Numbered from the stretch's first letter, positions 1 to 13,308 are shown. The stretch: DNA of 64,000 nt from Monomorium pharaonis (GCF_013373865.1 NC_050473.1:14392783-14456782); one strand, 5' to 3'. Translations and numbers: made by a program. The notes: generated from the letters alone by a model not told the origin.

Positions 1-150
1 GACGCAACGACTATTTCGCACATGGTATATCACTTAAGCCCCAGAAGCAAGAACGCGAGCCCGCATTGTGTGGTCTAAAACGCAAACGCTCGAAGATCCA
101 ATGAACGATACAGGATGTCTTTACTGCAACGGCGGTGGTTACCGTCCGCT

Positions 151-271
151 GTACAAATAATGCGGGCAATGCAAACGGTAGGAATCACGCGGAACGCTGT
201 GTGGCGCAAATTCAATCTCCGTACACGGATTCGGAATTCTTGAGGGCTGTTCAGCCACCGACAATGGAAAT
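151..271. repeat. Diverged direct repeat, copy A
   Basis: This copy pairs with 777-906. The 85 bases 155-239 align without gaps to 781-865. By hand count 50 of 85 match, with the matches concentrated in blocks at both ends (start AAATAATGCG, middle ATCTCCG, end GAATTC). A further shared block, ACAATGGAAAT, follows after a 9-bp length difference. All three frames align because the block is ungapped, so I cannot say whether it is decayed coding sequence or a duplicated regulatory module. Confidence 0.55.
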
Positions 272-776
272 CAACTTCTCGGTTCAGCCTCGTACACATG
301 CGCCGCATTGAGCTACACTTTTCAATTTAAATAATTCATAAAGCACAAATCGAACGTAACAACGCTTCTTACACGAGAATTTGGATAATTCAGATTTGAG
401 ATGATCAGAGAGAAATTGTATGTATTATATTACAATATAATACAAGTTACAAACATATAACTTCGCTCTACAATAAAAAATGTCACGAGTTAAATGAATT
501 TTTTTCCACCGAAAAAAGTAAAAGCAGTGTTTTTTCTTTGTGAAATATACGCTTCTGCTTTTATCATAATAATGTTAATTAATAAATTGTAGAGATTGCA
601 ACTTTTCGAATGCAAGTCTAAACTGAAGTGTCAGTGAGATATCATTGTTCGTAGCCGATGGGCTAGAATTTATCGTTTGACCACATTTGGGGCATCGGAT
701 ACACAAAGAGGGTTTCGCCGATTCGTGTATATAATCCCATTCTAGGATACCTTCGCCACCGTTATTATGGATTACT

Positions 777-906
777 GTATAAATAATGCGAGCGATGCGA
801 GCGGCACGGCGGTTGCCGTTGCGGGACACGAACGAATCGTATCTCCGCACGAAGCTTTGGAATTCTCGCGGCACCGGCTACCGATACAGCCGCCAACAAT
901 GGAAAT
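777..906. repeat. Diverged direct repeat, copy B
   Basis: This is the partner of 151-271, about 0.63 kb downstream in the same orientation. It lies inside a 156-codon + strand open frame that is closed at the equivalent place in copy A. Several substitutions in the matching blocks are transitions at third positions of that frame, but other frames show similar matches, so coding status is undecided. Confidence 0.55.
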
Positions 907-3462
907 GGACTCCGCGGGCATTGGGTGGCCCCTACAAGTGGCCCTGCATTCCAACATCGAATCCGCCGGGCTCGGAGCTCGAAATGTGAGCACACATGCA
1001 ACGCGGAACGAAGACCACGAGTGTAGTTTCGCGCCCCCGATCTCCCGGACGCATGCATACCGCATCGCTAACAGATCGGCCAATTTTCGACTTGGATATG
1101 TTAAGACCTCCCACAATGTAGCGGCCACTTTGGTTCCGCTCCGTATCTACGGCACACGATACTCCAGAGTCCTTCGTCTCGCGCTACGTTTCTTGAAAAT
1201 TATTTTTTTTTTCACCCCTCGTTATCAAGCGCGATAAGTAGCAATTTCCTGTAGCGGCGACATGTTATGTCATCTGCAATTCGATAATTTGGACCGATAA
1301 TTGAAATTAGCCGATTAAAAACAGTAAAAACATTCTTCTCGTTTTTTACAAAAATTAAATTTTCTCCTTTCGAAATATGTCATTTCTAATTATCGCTAAC
1401 TAATTCTGAATAAACGCTCTGATATCATAATTGCAATACTTGATACAATTTTTCTGTTCTCAAAATTAGCAAATCATCAAGGATCGATACCATTTTCCTT
1501 GTGTAGGTAGATATGGACTCCGTATACCTCGCGATATTCCGCATAAAGCTGAAATATGGATGTCAATTGAATGCAACAGTTTCTCGTCAGAGTCCCCGAG
1601 TCGAACGTGTAACCGTAACTGCCAATATCTGCAAATTGTTCGGGTGTTACGCGAGGAACGTAGTACCCAGTTTCCGAAAGTCTCACAGCGCAAAACGATC
1701 GGACTAGAATCTGACGAGGTATAATCCGCCAGACTCGCGCATCCAATCGAACGAGCGGCATTCCTCGAAGAACGAAGAAAGCGATCGGCCGGATCGGGCA
1801 TGGCAGGAATGAATTTCGGGCAAGCGGGATGGTGACGGCTTCTCCCTTTCGCTCCCTTCCTCGGTCTCCCTTTCTCGCTCGCAGCAGCGGCGAAATGTTA
1901 CCGATGCGCACACAGAGACACGGGGTTGGAAGCGGCTCCGATGAACAGAGCCGCATTGTTTGTCGCGGGAGGCATTCCCCGCTGTCGGCTGTCACCGGAA
2001 ACATTCATTACGGCGCGTCGCCCGCTAGGAATCACTAATGTATTCGACGGCGGCGACCGTGCGGATCGGTTTTCGGCGCGGCGAGGCGCTTCGCGGAATC
2101 GGAAATTCATATCGGCAAAAAAAAAATACCATGGCGATGTCGGCTACCCGTCTTGTTACGCAACGAGGATCGAAACCGTCGCAACCGCCTCCTCGCAAAT
2201 CCTCCTCCTCGCTTTCTCCTTTCGTCGGCTCGCTCGTTAGTGATCGAATTGAGGAAGTAAAGAAATGTGTGACGATAGGCTGTTTTTTTTTACCTACGTC
2301 AATGTTAAATGTTAACAAACTAGCTGAAATGATTTATCACAAATTGATGTCGGTGAATTTTTAAAATTGCGTTTTATTTCTTCGAAGCCTTGAGTTTTGT
2401 AAAAAATGAAATCTCGTTCGGTAGGCGTAGCGTGGATTATACAATTCTTAATTATGTTGTCAAGCATTTTATTTGCTCGCACCTGGTCCCTCCGAGCGTG
2501 TTAGGGTGATAGGCGTCGACACGACGTACAGTAGGAGGAGAGTATCCAGATAATTTGACAGGGAGCATGGCCCCTTAATAACTCTGTCCAAAGGGAATTG
2601 TGATGTAATCTAACGACTCTATTGCGATACGAGAGTGAGAATTATCGGGCATCATTTTTAGCTTGGAACATTTCCGGAGAATAAATCATTGATTAGGCGC
2701 GATAAATGACGATATATAAAATGACATAACGTTCATATATTTCTGTCCCGTTTCTTTCGTATGTATTTCTATATATTCTAAGTAACTTAATTCAGCGTTC
2801 CGAATCATTTCTTCGAATCGGAGCGTCGTATTGGCAGAGAGCAGCGCCGCGTTCTTGGATGTTTTCTTGAAGGTGCACAACTCTCGCAGAAACGTGCGGG
2901 GAGAGAGGAAGGGATGAAACACGAGCGGATGGGCCAACTACCGAGTTTATAGGTTCCCGGAACGCTGTTCCGAGAGAGCGGGTTAAGTCAAATCGAAGGC
3001 GCGTGTGAACGCCCCTCATAACCGTCACTTTCTTCGGTTGCCGGTCGATCATCAGCGAGTCTACTGATCTTCGCCAAGTATATACCTCTGGTCAGGTACA
3101 CGGGTCCCCTTGCCCGCGCTACCTCGTTCGGCTTTGATAGGAAGCGGACGAGAGGGCTGCGCGAGAACGTAGCTCTCTCGGTCGTAGCGAATGGTGGCGT
3201 CGCTAGCACAGCCGGTTGTTATCCGGCTGTAAGTATACAGAACCGCGCACCATAGAGGGGGGGAAGTGCACACATCGGTACACAACTGTGTAATTTGAGG
3301 GTAATTCCGCGAGTCGTATAACCTGTAGGTAATGCCAGCAGGCAGGCAACCAGCCAGAGAGGAGAGTGCATCAGTGCGCTGCTCGTTTCGTTTAATTGGT
3401 CGTTCCCGGGTTTACGAGGTTTCGAGCGAGGCGCTACGACGACGGAGGCAGAGAGGAAGAGA

Positions 3463-3501
3463 AAGAGAGAAATAGAGAGAGAGAGGGGGGGGGGGAGGGG
3501 G
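3463..3501. repeat. GA microsatellite with poly-G tail
   Basis: An imperfect GA dinucleotide run on the + strand passes directly into a stretch of G residues broken by a single A. It creates spurious low-complexity open frames on both strands. Confidence 0.85.
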
Positions 3502-3859
3502 TTGCGCACCGCAAAGGATGCCAACCCCGCCGAACCGCCAGCCACTACCGACGGAAATCGACGCTAGTCTCTCTATTTTCAAGAATCGCGAATCCCCGAT
3601 AATTATTCCGTTAATTTTAGACACCGTTTCGCTTTAGGATTCATCCCCCGTGCAAAGTTTGACAACATCACGAGCACAATAATAAACAATCCGAATCATC
3701 CGTTTACGATATCTGTTGGGCACTGTTTCAAGAATAGCTTCAATATACACTTCTATCATTGCTTCTATCAAAATCCACGTGTCAGCAGTTATACCTTCAG
3801 TTTATCGTCGACGATGCAAATAAGAAATGACGAAGGATATAAATCATCTTAAAGATTTA

Positions 3860-3880
3860 GAGACGCATAAAATGCGTCTC
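3860..3880. repeat. Perfect 9-bp-arm inverted repeat
   Basis: The arms are GAGACGCAT (3860-3868) and ATGCGTCTC (3872-3880) around an AAA spacer. A transcript from either strand could form a short hairpin. No gene is adjacent, so no role is assigned. Confidence 0.8.
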
Positions 3881-5327
3881 CCATAAGAAACGAACGTATA
3901 ATCAGGCTGTCGGATGAGTTTATTAGATCTTATTTGAAGCGTCGTGATTAGTCTTCATTAAGGAGCCGGCTCGCGGCGACCGTCCCAATTTCCTGGCGAT
4001 TGTTTATGCCAACGAGCTGCTTTCGCGTCCTCAAATCAATTTCAACGTCGCCGACCGAATCGCGTAGGTATAACGTACGCACGTAGGAAATGCGAGCGGA
4101 GGGTTTAATATCGCCCGCCGAGATAGAAGCAATAAATGCTTGTCGAGTAAATCAGGATGAAGCGCCATCGAGGAGCGCGTAATGGCCGCATTAAGTGAAT
4201 AACTCACGGTTGCAGTGTCAGACTCGGGGGGGGGGGAGGGGAGGGGGACGACGGCGCGAGGTGGGCGTCGGACTGTTAGGAACTGTTAGGGGTGATAGCG
4301 GTGCCATCAAACAACTTTACGGCGTTAAGTGCTCGCCCGGCACCGGCTGCTGACGCATTACCAACCTAATTTCTGCCAAATACCGACGCGCAGACGGCGC
4401 AGTGGAACGTGTGCATTAGCGCGCCGTTGACGGATGGAGGATCCGTTTGATCTTCCGGTGGAGTGTAGCGCACGGCTAATGGCGACCGATTATTTTCGGT
4501 CGGGCTACGCGTTAGGGATGCATTTCGTCGTGTTCCTCCTCCCTCGGACCCTTTCTTTTCTCCCACCTTTTCCACGACAGCGACGTCTCGACTTCTGCAT
4601 ATATTTCGTTTATACGGGCCATTAAAAGCGCGTTATGTTAACCGCCGTTGCGCAACGAAAATAGCTCATTTGTATATCGATTTTGCTTGGTTTAATTTTT
4701 CAATAACTCGCGGCCCCATCTAAGAGAATTATATCTCTTCGGCGAGCCATAATATCACTTCCCCGAAGCCTCGGTTCTATAAAAGATTTTATATGCACTC
4801 GAGGAAAATAACGAACGGTGGCCTTTAAGTCAAGGCGGAAATGTTTTCTACAGATCTCCGATAATTCGCGCCGCCGCGCGATGACGGCGGTAAATCCTCC
4901 CGTCCCAGATACTTGCAATACGCATTTTCTCCTCGAATTAGTGACACGGAAAACATGGTAGTTCGACAGCCGCGCCGAGAGATCCGCGATATAGTTGGAA
5001 AACAAGCGTAAGAGCGCGGGAATCGGAGAATATATTTATAGCCGCCTCGAGCTATTAAGATAATTTATCGGGGCCATTACCGAACAAACGAGAGCATTAA
5101 TCTATTCCAGCTTCATAAAGAGAACTTCGTCGACGATTTTGTAGCCCGCGCGCCAAACGAGCACTTCGGAGTAAATTGATGGATCCCCCTGACCTGGCGG
5201 CTGAGGACCCTCTGTAAATTGCTCGTAAATTTTTATTTATTCCGCCGCAAATAAAACCCCCGGGAGAGAGAGCGGCCGCTTGCCTCTCTCTTTTTCTCTT
5301 GGTGCCTCTTCTTTTTCTTCGCCGCAG

Positions 5328-5376
5328 CGTTGCGTTGCGTTGCGTTGCGTTGCGTCGCGTCGCGCCGTGCCGTGCC
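5328..5376. repeat. Pentanucleotide tandem repeat (GCGTT-type)
   Basis: About five units of GCGTT drift into GCGTC, then GCCGT and GCCGG. The gradual change in unit along the array is typical of a decaying minisatellite. It underlies the spurious arginine/threonine-rich open frame on the - strand. Confidence 0.85.
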
Positions 5377-8300
5377 GGTGTCGTCATTCTCCGACTCCTA
5401 ATAGCGCCGGTGATTTTCGAGGATCGTAATTTTTAATCGGCACCGGCTCGCCTCGATATCTCGGCTTCACGATCTCTCGATATTTACACCTTTTGACTCG
5501 GACGTGAGTGTTGGCTCGTCCGGCAAAGTACGCGTTAAAATGCTCGCGCTGATCGTAAATTTATCCTAGGAAATCTCTCGAGGTTTCCGATTTATTTTTT
5601 CGCCGTTTTTTTTTTAAATCGCGCTAAAATAAATACGAGTATTCGATAGGACGAAAAACACGTGCTTTGTTATTAAGCATTTGCGTCATTTCAACCTCAA
5701 CAAATGGGGAAATATAATACAAATGTATCGAGACGAAGTGTCGAGGCGGTCCTCGACATTTCCGATCTCTGCTCTCGTCGAGCACAAAGCGAATGCCGCG
5801 GGAATCGATAATGCTTGTATCATCCCCTCGCAATAAGCGAATACATGCAACACTCTCATCTGAGGGAGCGAGAAACGGTCGGCGACGCCGGAAAGGATCG
5901 CGTTGAATCCCGGTGGCGTGACGGGCCGCCTACTCGCGGTCGGGCCCGCATTGATCAAAGCGGCAATTACTGTCATCGTAATATTACTCGGGACGTTACT
6001 CACGACCGGGCCAGGACGTGAGTAGGGACCACATCACCTCGACCTTAAACGTTGCGCGTCGCATAAGCCGCGGCGGTTGTGGCCCGCGTAATAATTTCCC
6101 GGAATTGCGTTTGATGTGGCGGGGCCGTTATTAGTTTTCCATAGAAGCGTCGGCAATTTTTCATGTCGCTCGCCCTCTGACCGGGCCGGCCGGTCGAGCG
6201 CGGCCATGATTTGTCGGTTTTACACCCGGGCACTGACGGATGAACAAGTTGTTACGAAAGAGGGCGAATAGAAAAAGGAACGGGCGCATGTTCTCGGTAT
6301 CTTCGCGGTAACATCAGTTGTCATTTCTACGTAGGAGAATTTTTCTATTCCCGTGCCCTACCTGGCACTTGACTGATATATTTAAGGTATTAAATCACGC
6401 CGATGTTAAACATTTACATGTTGATTTCCTTGTCAACACTCTCTTATAATTTGAGAAACAAGCGTGAAATCAGATAGGGTAAAACGGTAGCTGGTGGCAA
6501 ACGTGAGAGCCGTTGACACGTGGCGATAAATTCAATGCACTTTCGGACCGAGGGAGCAAGCCGAGTCGAGCGGCGGTCGGTCAATAAATGTCAGAAAACG
6601 GAGAAAAGGGACCCCGATGCGGTTTCGTGAAATTCTTAGTGGGTTAAGGCTAAAGCTGTGTCTAATAATGATTCAGTCGCTCGGGGGTCAAACACATAAA
6701 AACAGGGAAGATTTATAACGCACTATGCTCAGCATGTTGCTGGGTATCCATACCGTGAACTAGACTGGATATAATGGGAACGTCAAGTCCGGGGACTTTG
6801 AAGCATTGGCGGCGGTTAATGCTGCAAAACGAACATATGCAGTGTCGATCCTGCATCTAAAATGACGCCCAACAGGTAGAAATTGATTTTTGCTGATCAC
6901 TATTCGACACATCTATCAAACGCGGAAGGTTGCTCCAGCCCTTCGGAAATAGCGTACGAGAAAGATTCATTATTTTTTCTTCATTTCTTTGAGCTCAAGT
7001 CTATAATGCAGTATTCATTCTAAGAATCACGTATATAACAGTCATGAGGAAGTTTGAATGCTGCGTCTTTCGTCCTTTGCTTTTATATTCGTCCTTGTTT
7101 AAAATATTATTCTTAAAAGAAACCGAGGACCAACTGTGCAGGCGAGAAATTATACTTGGCCCGTAATTTATCAATCAGAATGCGATACTTCCGTTGCCAA
7201 CGGACTTTTTCATAGAAACTCGCACTTGGTCTGTGGGTTCTCGCGACCTTCAGCGGAATCTCCTGTTGTTCAGCTTTGATACCTGGGACACGAGGGTGTG
7301 TGGGAGGTCTTTATTCGCCATCAAATGGAAGAACGGGAGGACTAGCGCGCAGAAGAGGCAAGAAGAAGCAAGACCTCTCGTGTGTACCGACGGGATATCC
7401 TCGAGGGGGTGCGCAGGGTGCACTCTTCGCCTATAAAACCGAGGGAGACGGACCGAGAAAGAGGGAGAGCTCCATCTATTTTCGCCTCTCCCTGTTCCAA
7501 GCAGAAGCGGGATGATTTATGCGGAGCGGGTGCCGCGGCTCCGCGCCGCGGGAGAATTCTCGCTTTCAGCTCCGCACCCAGCCGTGTCGTCGGGGTGGCG
7601 GAGTGTGCCGTTGCCTTCGTTCTCTCCCTCTTTCCTTCTGTCTCTGTCCCCTTTTTAACATCGGCGCGAGGATCGCGATGCGTCTTTCTCGGATGACGTG
7701 CAACTACCGGCCATCGTTCTTTTCCCCGGACCTTTTTTTTTTTTCCTTTTCCCCGGTCCTTTGCCGAACGTTTCGACGGGAGGGCGGGCTAATCATAGAG
7801 CGACCACGAGAGAGCGGACTGAGTTATGTGCGCTTCGAATGAACGACATGCGGACCCGGGATAGGCACCTCGCCCGCAATTTGTTAGGAGAGAACCCACG
7901 AAATCAAGTTACGATGTACCATTCAAGTTCTACCCGGAAAAATCTGACACTGAGTGTATTTTCGATGAGACAGCTATTGATGTATTTTACCCTCCAACAT
8001 GTGTAGTACAAACTTTTCTTTTTTACATTCAATCGTAGATAAATCGCAAAGATGTTTCTTTAACTTATTCCAGCGTTATAACGTAGGAGCTCGCGTTATC
8101 AAGTTTGCACCGTAATGAAATGCAACTATGTATTAAATTATACATTCGCAAAGATACATTGGCATAGCTAGAAGAGAGAATATGTATCGATAGCCAATTC
8201 AATATGCAAAGTGCTTTCCGTAATGATGGATTGGTCGTTACCGGCGATCGTGGTTAAATCAAGGCGAAATGTGTACGCCGCGACTACCGCACCGTTACGG

Positions 8301-9842
8301 ATATCATCGAGGAGAAGCGCTCCAAATTACCTTCGATGAGCAGATCGACAACAAAGGCACGTGTTTTGCTTCTTCACCCGGGCCCCATTTATCTCCGCGC
8401 GCACAATACGACCCGGATTTGACACATCTATCAGCCGTACAATGCTTCAGCCCGCGGTCCGCCCCATTCTTTACTCTCTCTCCTCTCCTCGACGCTGCCG
8501 CCGAATGCTCGACGGAACAAGCCTCTAACGCACCTCTAGACTTCTCCCGGCGAAAAATCCCGGGGAAGAAAAATATGACTGATACCCCCCGGGCGCAGCA
8601 CCTCCGACGTAATTGCTCTTTTTGTACCCTGCGCCCTTCTGCCCGGTGACCTGGAATTATCGGATCCGAGATGTGATACATCTGACACGATGGATGGCCA
8701 AGACACGTGAGAAGATCCAACGCGAGCATGTAACACGCCGTTGCGTGCGCGATGATGGTCGCTCGAGGTACGAAGTCATTATCGAGAGGCTCGCTTTTGA
8801 GAGGTTTCTATGGAAAGAACCACTGACAGAGGCGATTACCACGACAGCCGTCGACTTTATCGGAAGAGTACACGCGAGATACACCGTCGAGGCGGAGGAA
8901 AGGCCTGTAAATTAACGATTGTAGAGGCTGCCGTGGGTCAAAGCGAGCCGCTAAGCCGTTGAATCGTCATTATCGCTCTCGCGAGTGGTGACGCTGATAG
9001 ATGCCGCCTCTAAATGATGATGGATGGCTCGTATAACTGTCGCAATATACGGCTACCCGATGAGCTTCGTATCTTGATTTACTGCCTGCACGTTCGCCAT
9101 TTTGCAATTCCGCGTACGCATAAGTTTCGCTGCCATTATCGCCGGATCTCTCTTTTAATTCCTTATGAAAAGAATAATAAATGGGATTGCAGTGACGTCA
9201 ACGCACTTGTGGAGAATTCTGTGGAAGACGCTCCCTGATCTGATTTAATGCGAGATGTTTGAAACAGCTCGCCGATGCAACAAATTTATTCCGCATTATT
9301 GTTTATTAAATAATATTTCGACAATACTATCGCGTAATGTATAGCAGACGCTACTTGACAATTATAAGCTGATTTGATTTCTAAACAAGCATAAATATTA
9401 CATACAATCAAATAAATTTAAAAAATATATATAATCGAAGAAGCATTGAAGATATGCATCTCGATAGATAACAGTTCTCTTTATTGGAACATGTTATTTT
9501 AGTGCAGAAGAACGTTTTATTTTAGATAATCGATGATATAATTTTATATCTTAGTAAATATCTTATCGATTATCGATTTAATCAAATGTTAAACATGAAT
9601 GCCAGCTTTATTTGTTTTATAGTTTCTATTTTCGTATTAATCATATTTGATAAGATATTAAATATATATTTGACGTTTAATTTTTCTAATGTCTTGTATA
9701 TGGAGAGATCGGCAGATTATTGTTACTTATTAGCAAAAAAAGATTAATGGATAACGATATCATTATATTATTGTAGAATAATACAAACTTTAATTGCTGT
9801 TCTAAAGATAAGATAACCGATGATTAATTACAAAACTGACAG

Positions 9843-9843
<1 letters not shown>

Positions 9844-9886
<43 letters not shown>
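9844..9886. repeat. TA microsatellite
   Basis: An uninterrupted TA dinucleotide run of about 42 bp inside an AT-rich island. Confidence 0.95.
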
Positions 9887-9888
<2 letters not shown>

Positions 9889-10908
9889 CACACAAAGAAT
9901 ATTACACATTTATCGTTGATAAGATGAAAGCGTACCACCTCGTACTCATATCGTAACAGTATAATAAATGAATTTATATTTCGATTGCGATCTCTCTCTT
10001 TTTCTCTCTCTCAACGAAAATATTAGTATTCTCTAGAATTGATATTATTTCATATTTATGACATCTGTTTTGAGTGTTTGACACGCAGGTATTGTCTGAA
10101 AATAAATGTTTTTTAGTTCACTGCTGTTAAAGATTCAGTCCGAAACCCGCGTGTAGGCGCCAGTCGCTACCAGATCTCTGTACTCTTCCCAGCCTCTTTT
10201 CATTTACTCGTGGCTCATCCGCACCGCAGCCGCGGGAACATCGTTCATCACCCTGATGCATAGGCCTTCATAATGCTCGACAACGGCCGACGAGACGGCT
10301 ATAGCTGTACGGCAGAGATTTCCTACTCCCTAAATTAACGCCTTGTCATTAGCAGGCCATTTCAGACTAGTGACTGGCTTCAAAAACTCCATTTCAGTTC
10401 TCACTCGACATGTTGTGTTTAGGTTTGTTTTAGGATAATTCAATCGTCTTGAGAAACGACGCACGAACAGAATTAGCGGAGCTTAAAGTACGTAAAGGCT
10501 TAAATAAAAACCGTTAAACATAAATAAAATATAAATAACGATAAAAAATAAAATTATCGCACATTACAGATTATTTTATCGATATATCTCTCGCAGATTA
10601 TTTAAATGCAGTGTAGAAAGCGCTATTTTCCACCTTAACGTTTTAATCTTCGCTTGTAATTACACGGCATTGTATCGAGCGTCAATAGCTAAATTCCCAG
10701 AATGAGAAGATCCCATGAGGGTAGAGCGCAAATTAGCGTGGCGAACCGACTGCTAAATCAGTAAAGGAAACTGGCATTAGCTCTGACACCTTGTCGAGAG
10801 GGCAACGTGTTGCGAGTTATCTGCTCGAGTCACTCGCGTCTGGACCTGTTACTATCCGCCAGTGGCGTTACTCTCTCTTTACCGATTTATCGGTAGTAAT
10901 AATTTATC

Positions 10909-10929
10909 GCGGCGGCGGCGGCGGCGGCG
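10909..10929. repeat. CGG trinucleotide run
   Basis: About seven GCG/GGC units directly after AATTTATC. It is not in a supported reading frame. Confidence 0.85.
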
Positions 10930-12730
10930 AATCAGACAATGTAATAGCCTGGTGATCGATCGAGCCACCGTGATATGTCACGGCGAGATTAGCTGACACG
11001 TCAAAATGGACTCACGTTTATCTTCTCAACCGAACTAGCGGAATTGCACAATGAGCATTTCCTCGAAACACCACGAATATTCTTATCTTCGATGATTACT
11101 CTTTCAATCACTCCTTTAGGAAAGCGGAGAGATATATCTTACAATTAGATGCACGATAAAACTTTCGCAACTCAATTAAACAAGCCATTTTTATTACATA
11201 TTACATTGTTGCTTACTTAAAAAAATACATATACTTTTATATAGATTATTTTTCTAATAATTTTTCAACAATTATTAACATATTCAGCATGTCATAAACA
11301 TAAAATATATTAAACAATAAAAGCAATAATTAATCTAGGTGATCAGATCAAATTTTATATATATTTAATATTCCAATAATTAAAGATTGAGTAAATCAAT
11401 TTAAACTTGGACATATTCAATTTCCAATGATTGATTATTGTAAAAGTATATGCTACTCAATAATTAATATCACGTGAGGTTAAAGAGAATAACTGTAAGA
11501 AAGTATTTTAATTAGAGAAAATATTTTAATGTCCAGTCTTGGATTTGTGTTGCGTTTAAGTGGAAAACGTTTAAATGGTAAATCGCTTGGATAGTCCGAA
11601 CGGCCAAGCGATGTTGATCGATAGGTAGTTGACGGACAGTTGAGGGGTTGTCGAAGCCTTGACCCTGGTCTTGCCGTCGGCGGCTTTAATGCTAGCGGCT
11701 CGCAGAAGCCGATGCTCTTTCCGCCGTCCAGATCGAGGCTCAGCTGTCCGTTCAGATAGGAATCTTGCCGGAGCTTAATGACGGCTCGTGACGGACGGGT
11801 ATCGAAGCCGCCAAGTCGGCAGCGGCCAAGTCGAGGAGAAAAGAAAGGGTTAACGGGAGGGGAGAGGGAAACCAGCAGTCGTGTCACATCTAACGGCGCC
11901 GCGAGATCTACGGCCTCGTTTTACCAAGCGCGTCTTGGATTCTTTTAGGGTTTGGCGATGGTGAGACTCCCTTTCTGTTGCACCGCGGGACATAGTTGGA
12001 ACATAATGTTGGAAAATGGAAAGTATGTGTGCGTTAAAATGTTAGACGGACATTGATATCTGAATTTGATCGACGCCTGTTCAGCGTCAAGTTTTCATTC
12101 CGATGCTATATCAGCAGTTGTGCATCGTCGGGTCACAACACGATATCCCATACTGATTATGAAACATACATCTATATTAGATATTAATTATGTAGCGTTT
12201 ATTTAAATTGATTTATCGTTGTAGAGACACTTCATTCGTTAATCATTTGTAATGTCTGCATATGCAATGACTATCTATATTTGTTCGCATAGATAATCAA
12301 TCTTAGTCGTTTATATCGCGTGCAGATTTTGGAAACTCGTGTAAGTGTAAAAGAATTATTATAGTTTAACATAAATAAATGAAAATTTTGATATGCTACA
12401 AATACACAAATAGATAAAGAGTGAAAGTTAAAAAAGAGATTTACGCATTTAATCTTTATATGGTCGTACCCTTTTAAAACGAAAGGATATTCCACAGACT
12501 GTCGATTTAAAGAAATCTCGATGTATATCTGGGCAATAGGGCATAATGAAACCATTAGGCGACTACGTCACGTAGACACGTAGGCCCCCTCGTTTCCCTT
12601 CTGCGACAGCAACAAAAGTCCGACGTACCGCGTACGGACACACGTTGCTTGCACTCGCGGCGGGGGGAAAAAAAAGAAAGAACGCCCGGATGGATAGAGG
12701 ATGAAGAGTTCACTGTTGTGCGTACGCACG

Positions 12731-12738
12731 TATATAAA
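12731..12738 (+). promoter_or_regulatory. Candidate TATA box (TATATAAA)
   Basis: This is a consensus TATATAAA in GC-moderate sequence. It is followed by about 255 bases with no ATG on the + strand (12739-12993), and then by an ATG at 12994 that opens a 104-codon arginine-rich frame ending at 13308. A donor-like AAG|GTAATA lies at 12897/12898, so the leader could also be a non-coding first exon. No canonical initiator was found at the usual distance. It may be a promoter of an unrecognised or non-coding transcript; the support is suggestive only. Confidence 0.25.
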
Positions 12739-12993
12739 TTAACGAGACGAGAAGCGGCAATAAGTAGCGGTCTTGGTAGCAGATAGGAAATTCCAGTAGC
12801 AGGACTTGCAGGCAGGAGTGGATCAAAAGGCGCCGACCAGCTCGAAACGACGGTGCAGTCAGACTTCCCCGCCTCCAGAATAGGCCGTAGGGAGAAGGTA
12901 ATAGATTGCCCCTTTCTGACTTTTATTGTACCAGAAAAAGCTTGTCAGACGCAACAACATCGGGAGTTCTCCCCGCGCTCTCTATTACGTAGC

Positions 12994-13308
12994 ATGGCAG
13001 GAGTAGGTGGAGCTACGTCAGAAAGGGCGGAAATGTGTGTGCGGCAGGATTTACGGACATTTTTCGCGCACGCGAGATGTGCCGATAAACGAACGGTGCG
13101 AAATCGTCTGACCTCCCTCTCGAGGAAAAGAGGAACGGAAAACAATAATGCAATAATTCCTCGTTCGTGTGTAAAACAAGGGGGTAAGCTCGCGAATAAA
13201 CGAGAATCGGCCGGTCGTCGATCGCGAGGATTTAACGTAGTCGAAATTACGAGTATTTTTAAGTCCCAACGTCGTTTCGAAGGAGGACGGAGGAGGGGGA
13301 GGAGGTGA
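12994..13308 (+). CDS. Possible small basic protein, unrecognised
   Basis: This 104-codon frame starts at the first ATG after a TATATAAA box 0.26 kb upstream. The predicted peptide is strongly basic, with many Arg, Lys and Ser residues and an Arg/Gly-rich C-terminus from a GGA-type purine run. I see no signal peptide, membrane segment or known motif. A - strand frame overlaps much of it, so chance is a serious alternative. It is included only because the leader is ATG-free and a TATA box is present. No function is proposed. Confidence 0.15.
   Translation: MAGVGGATSERAEMCVRQDLRTFFAHARCADKRTVRNRLTSLSRKRGTENNNAIIPRSCVKQGGKLANKRESAGRRSRGFNVVEITSIFKSQRRFEGGRRRGRR

Larger units (their letters stand above)
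1..3460. other. Intergenic sequence with a diverged duplication
   Basis: I see no supportable gene here. Short overlapping open frames occur on both strands between 0.57 and 2.4 kb, but none has a recognisable domain or a convincing splice context. Bases 300-620 are AT-rich. Two stretches, 151-271 and 777-906, are diverged copies of one another (entered separately). From about 1.8 to 3.4 kb the sequence is GC-moderate without clear structure. Confidence 0.6.
3461..7190. other. Intergenic, GC-moderate, no gene seen
   Basis: The segment opens with a GA tract running into a G-rich tract (3463-3501). It contains a perfect 9-bp-arm palindrome at 3860-3880, a second G run near 4229-4247 and a pentanucleotide repeat at 5328-5376. 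Stretches around 3.96-4.38 kb and 5.9-6.2 kb mix GC-rich sequence with homeodomain-like AT cores and resemble conserved regulatory DNA, but conservation cannot be judged from one sequence. Confidence 0.5.
7191..12600. other. Intergenic block with AT-rich islands
   Basis: No gene is supported. Between 7.2 and 8.9 kb there are several overlapping + strand open frames, all low-complexity and without domains. A TATAAAA at 7432 sits in GC-rich sequence and could be a promoter, but nothing downstream supports it. Bases 9.24-10.13 kb are strongly AT-rich and hold a TA microsatellite; 10.14-11.05 kb is GC-moderate with a short CGG run (10909-10929); 11.1-11.5 kb and 12.1-12.56 kb are AT-rich again. 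Confidence 0.5.

Noticed and set aside
767..1237. 156-codon + strand open frame
   Set aside because: Three other frames of similar length overlap it on both strands, no domain is recognisable, and the diverged copy at 151-271 does not keep the frame open.
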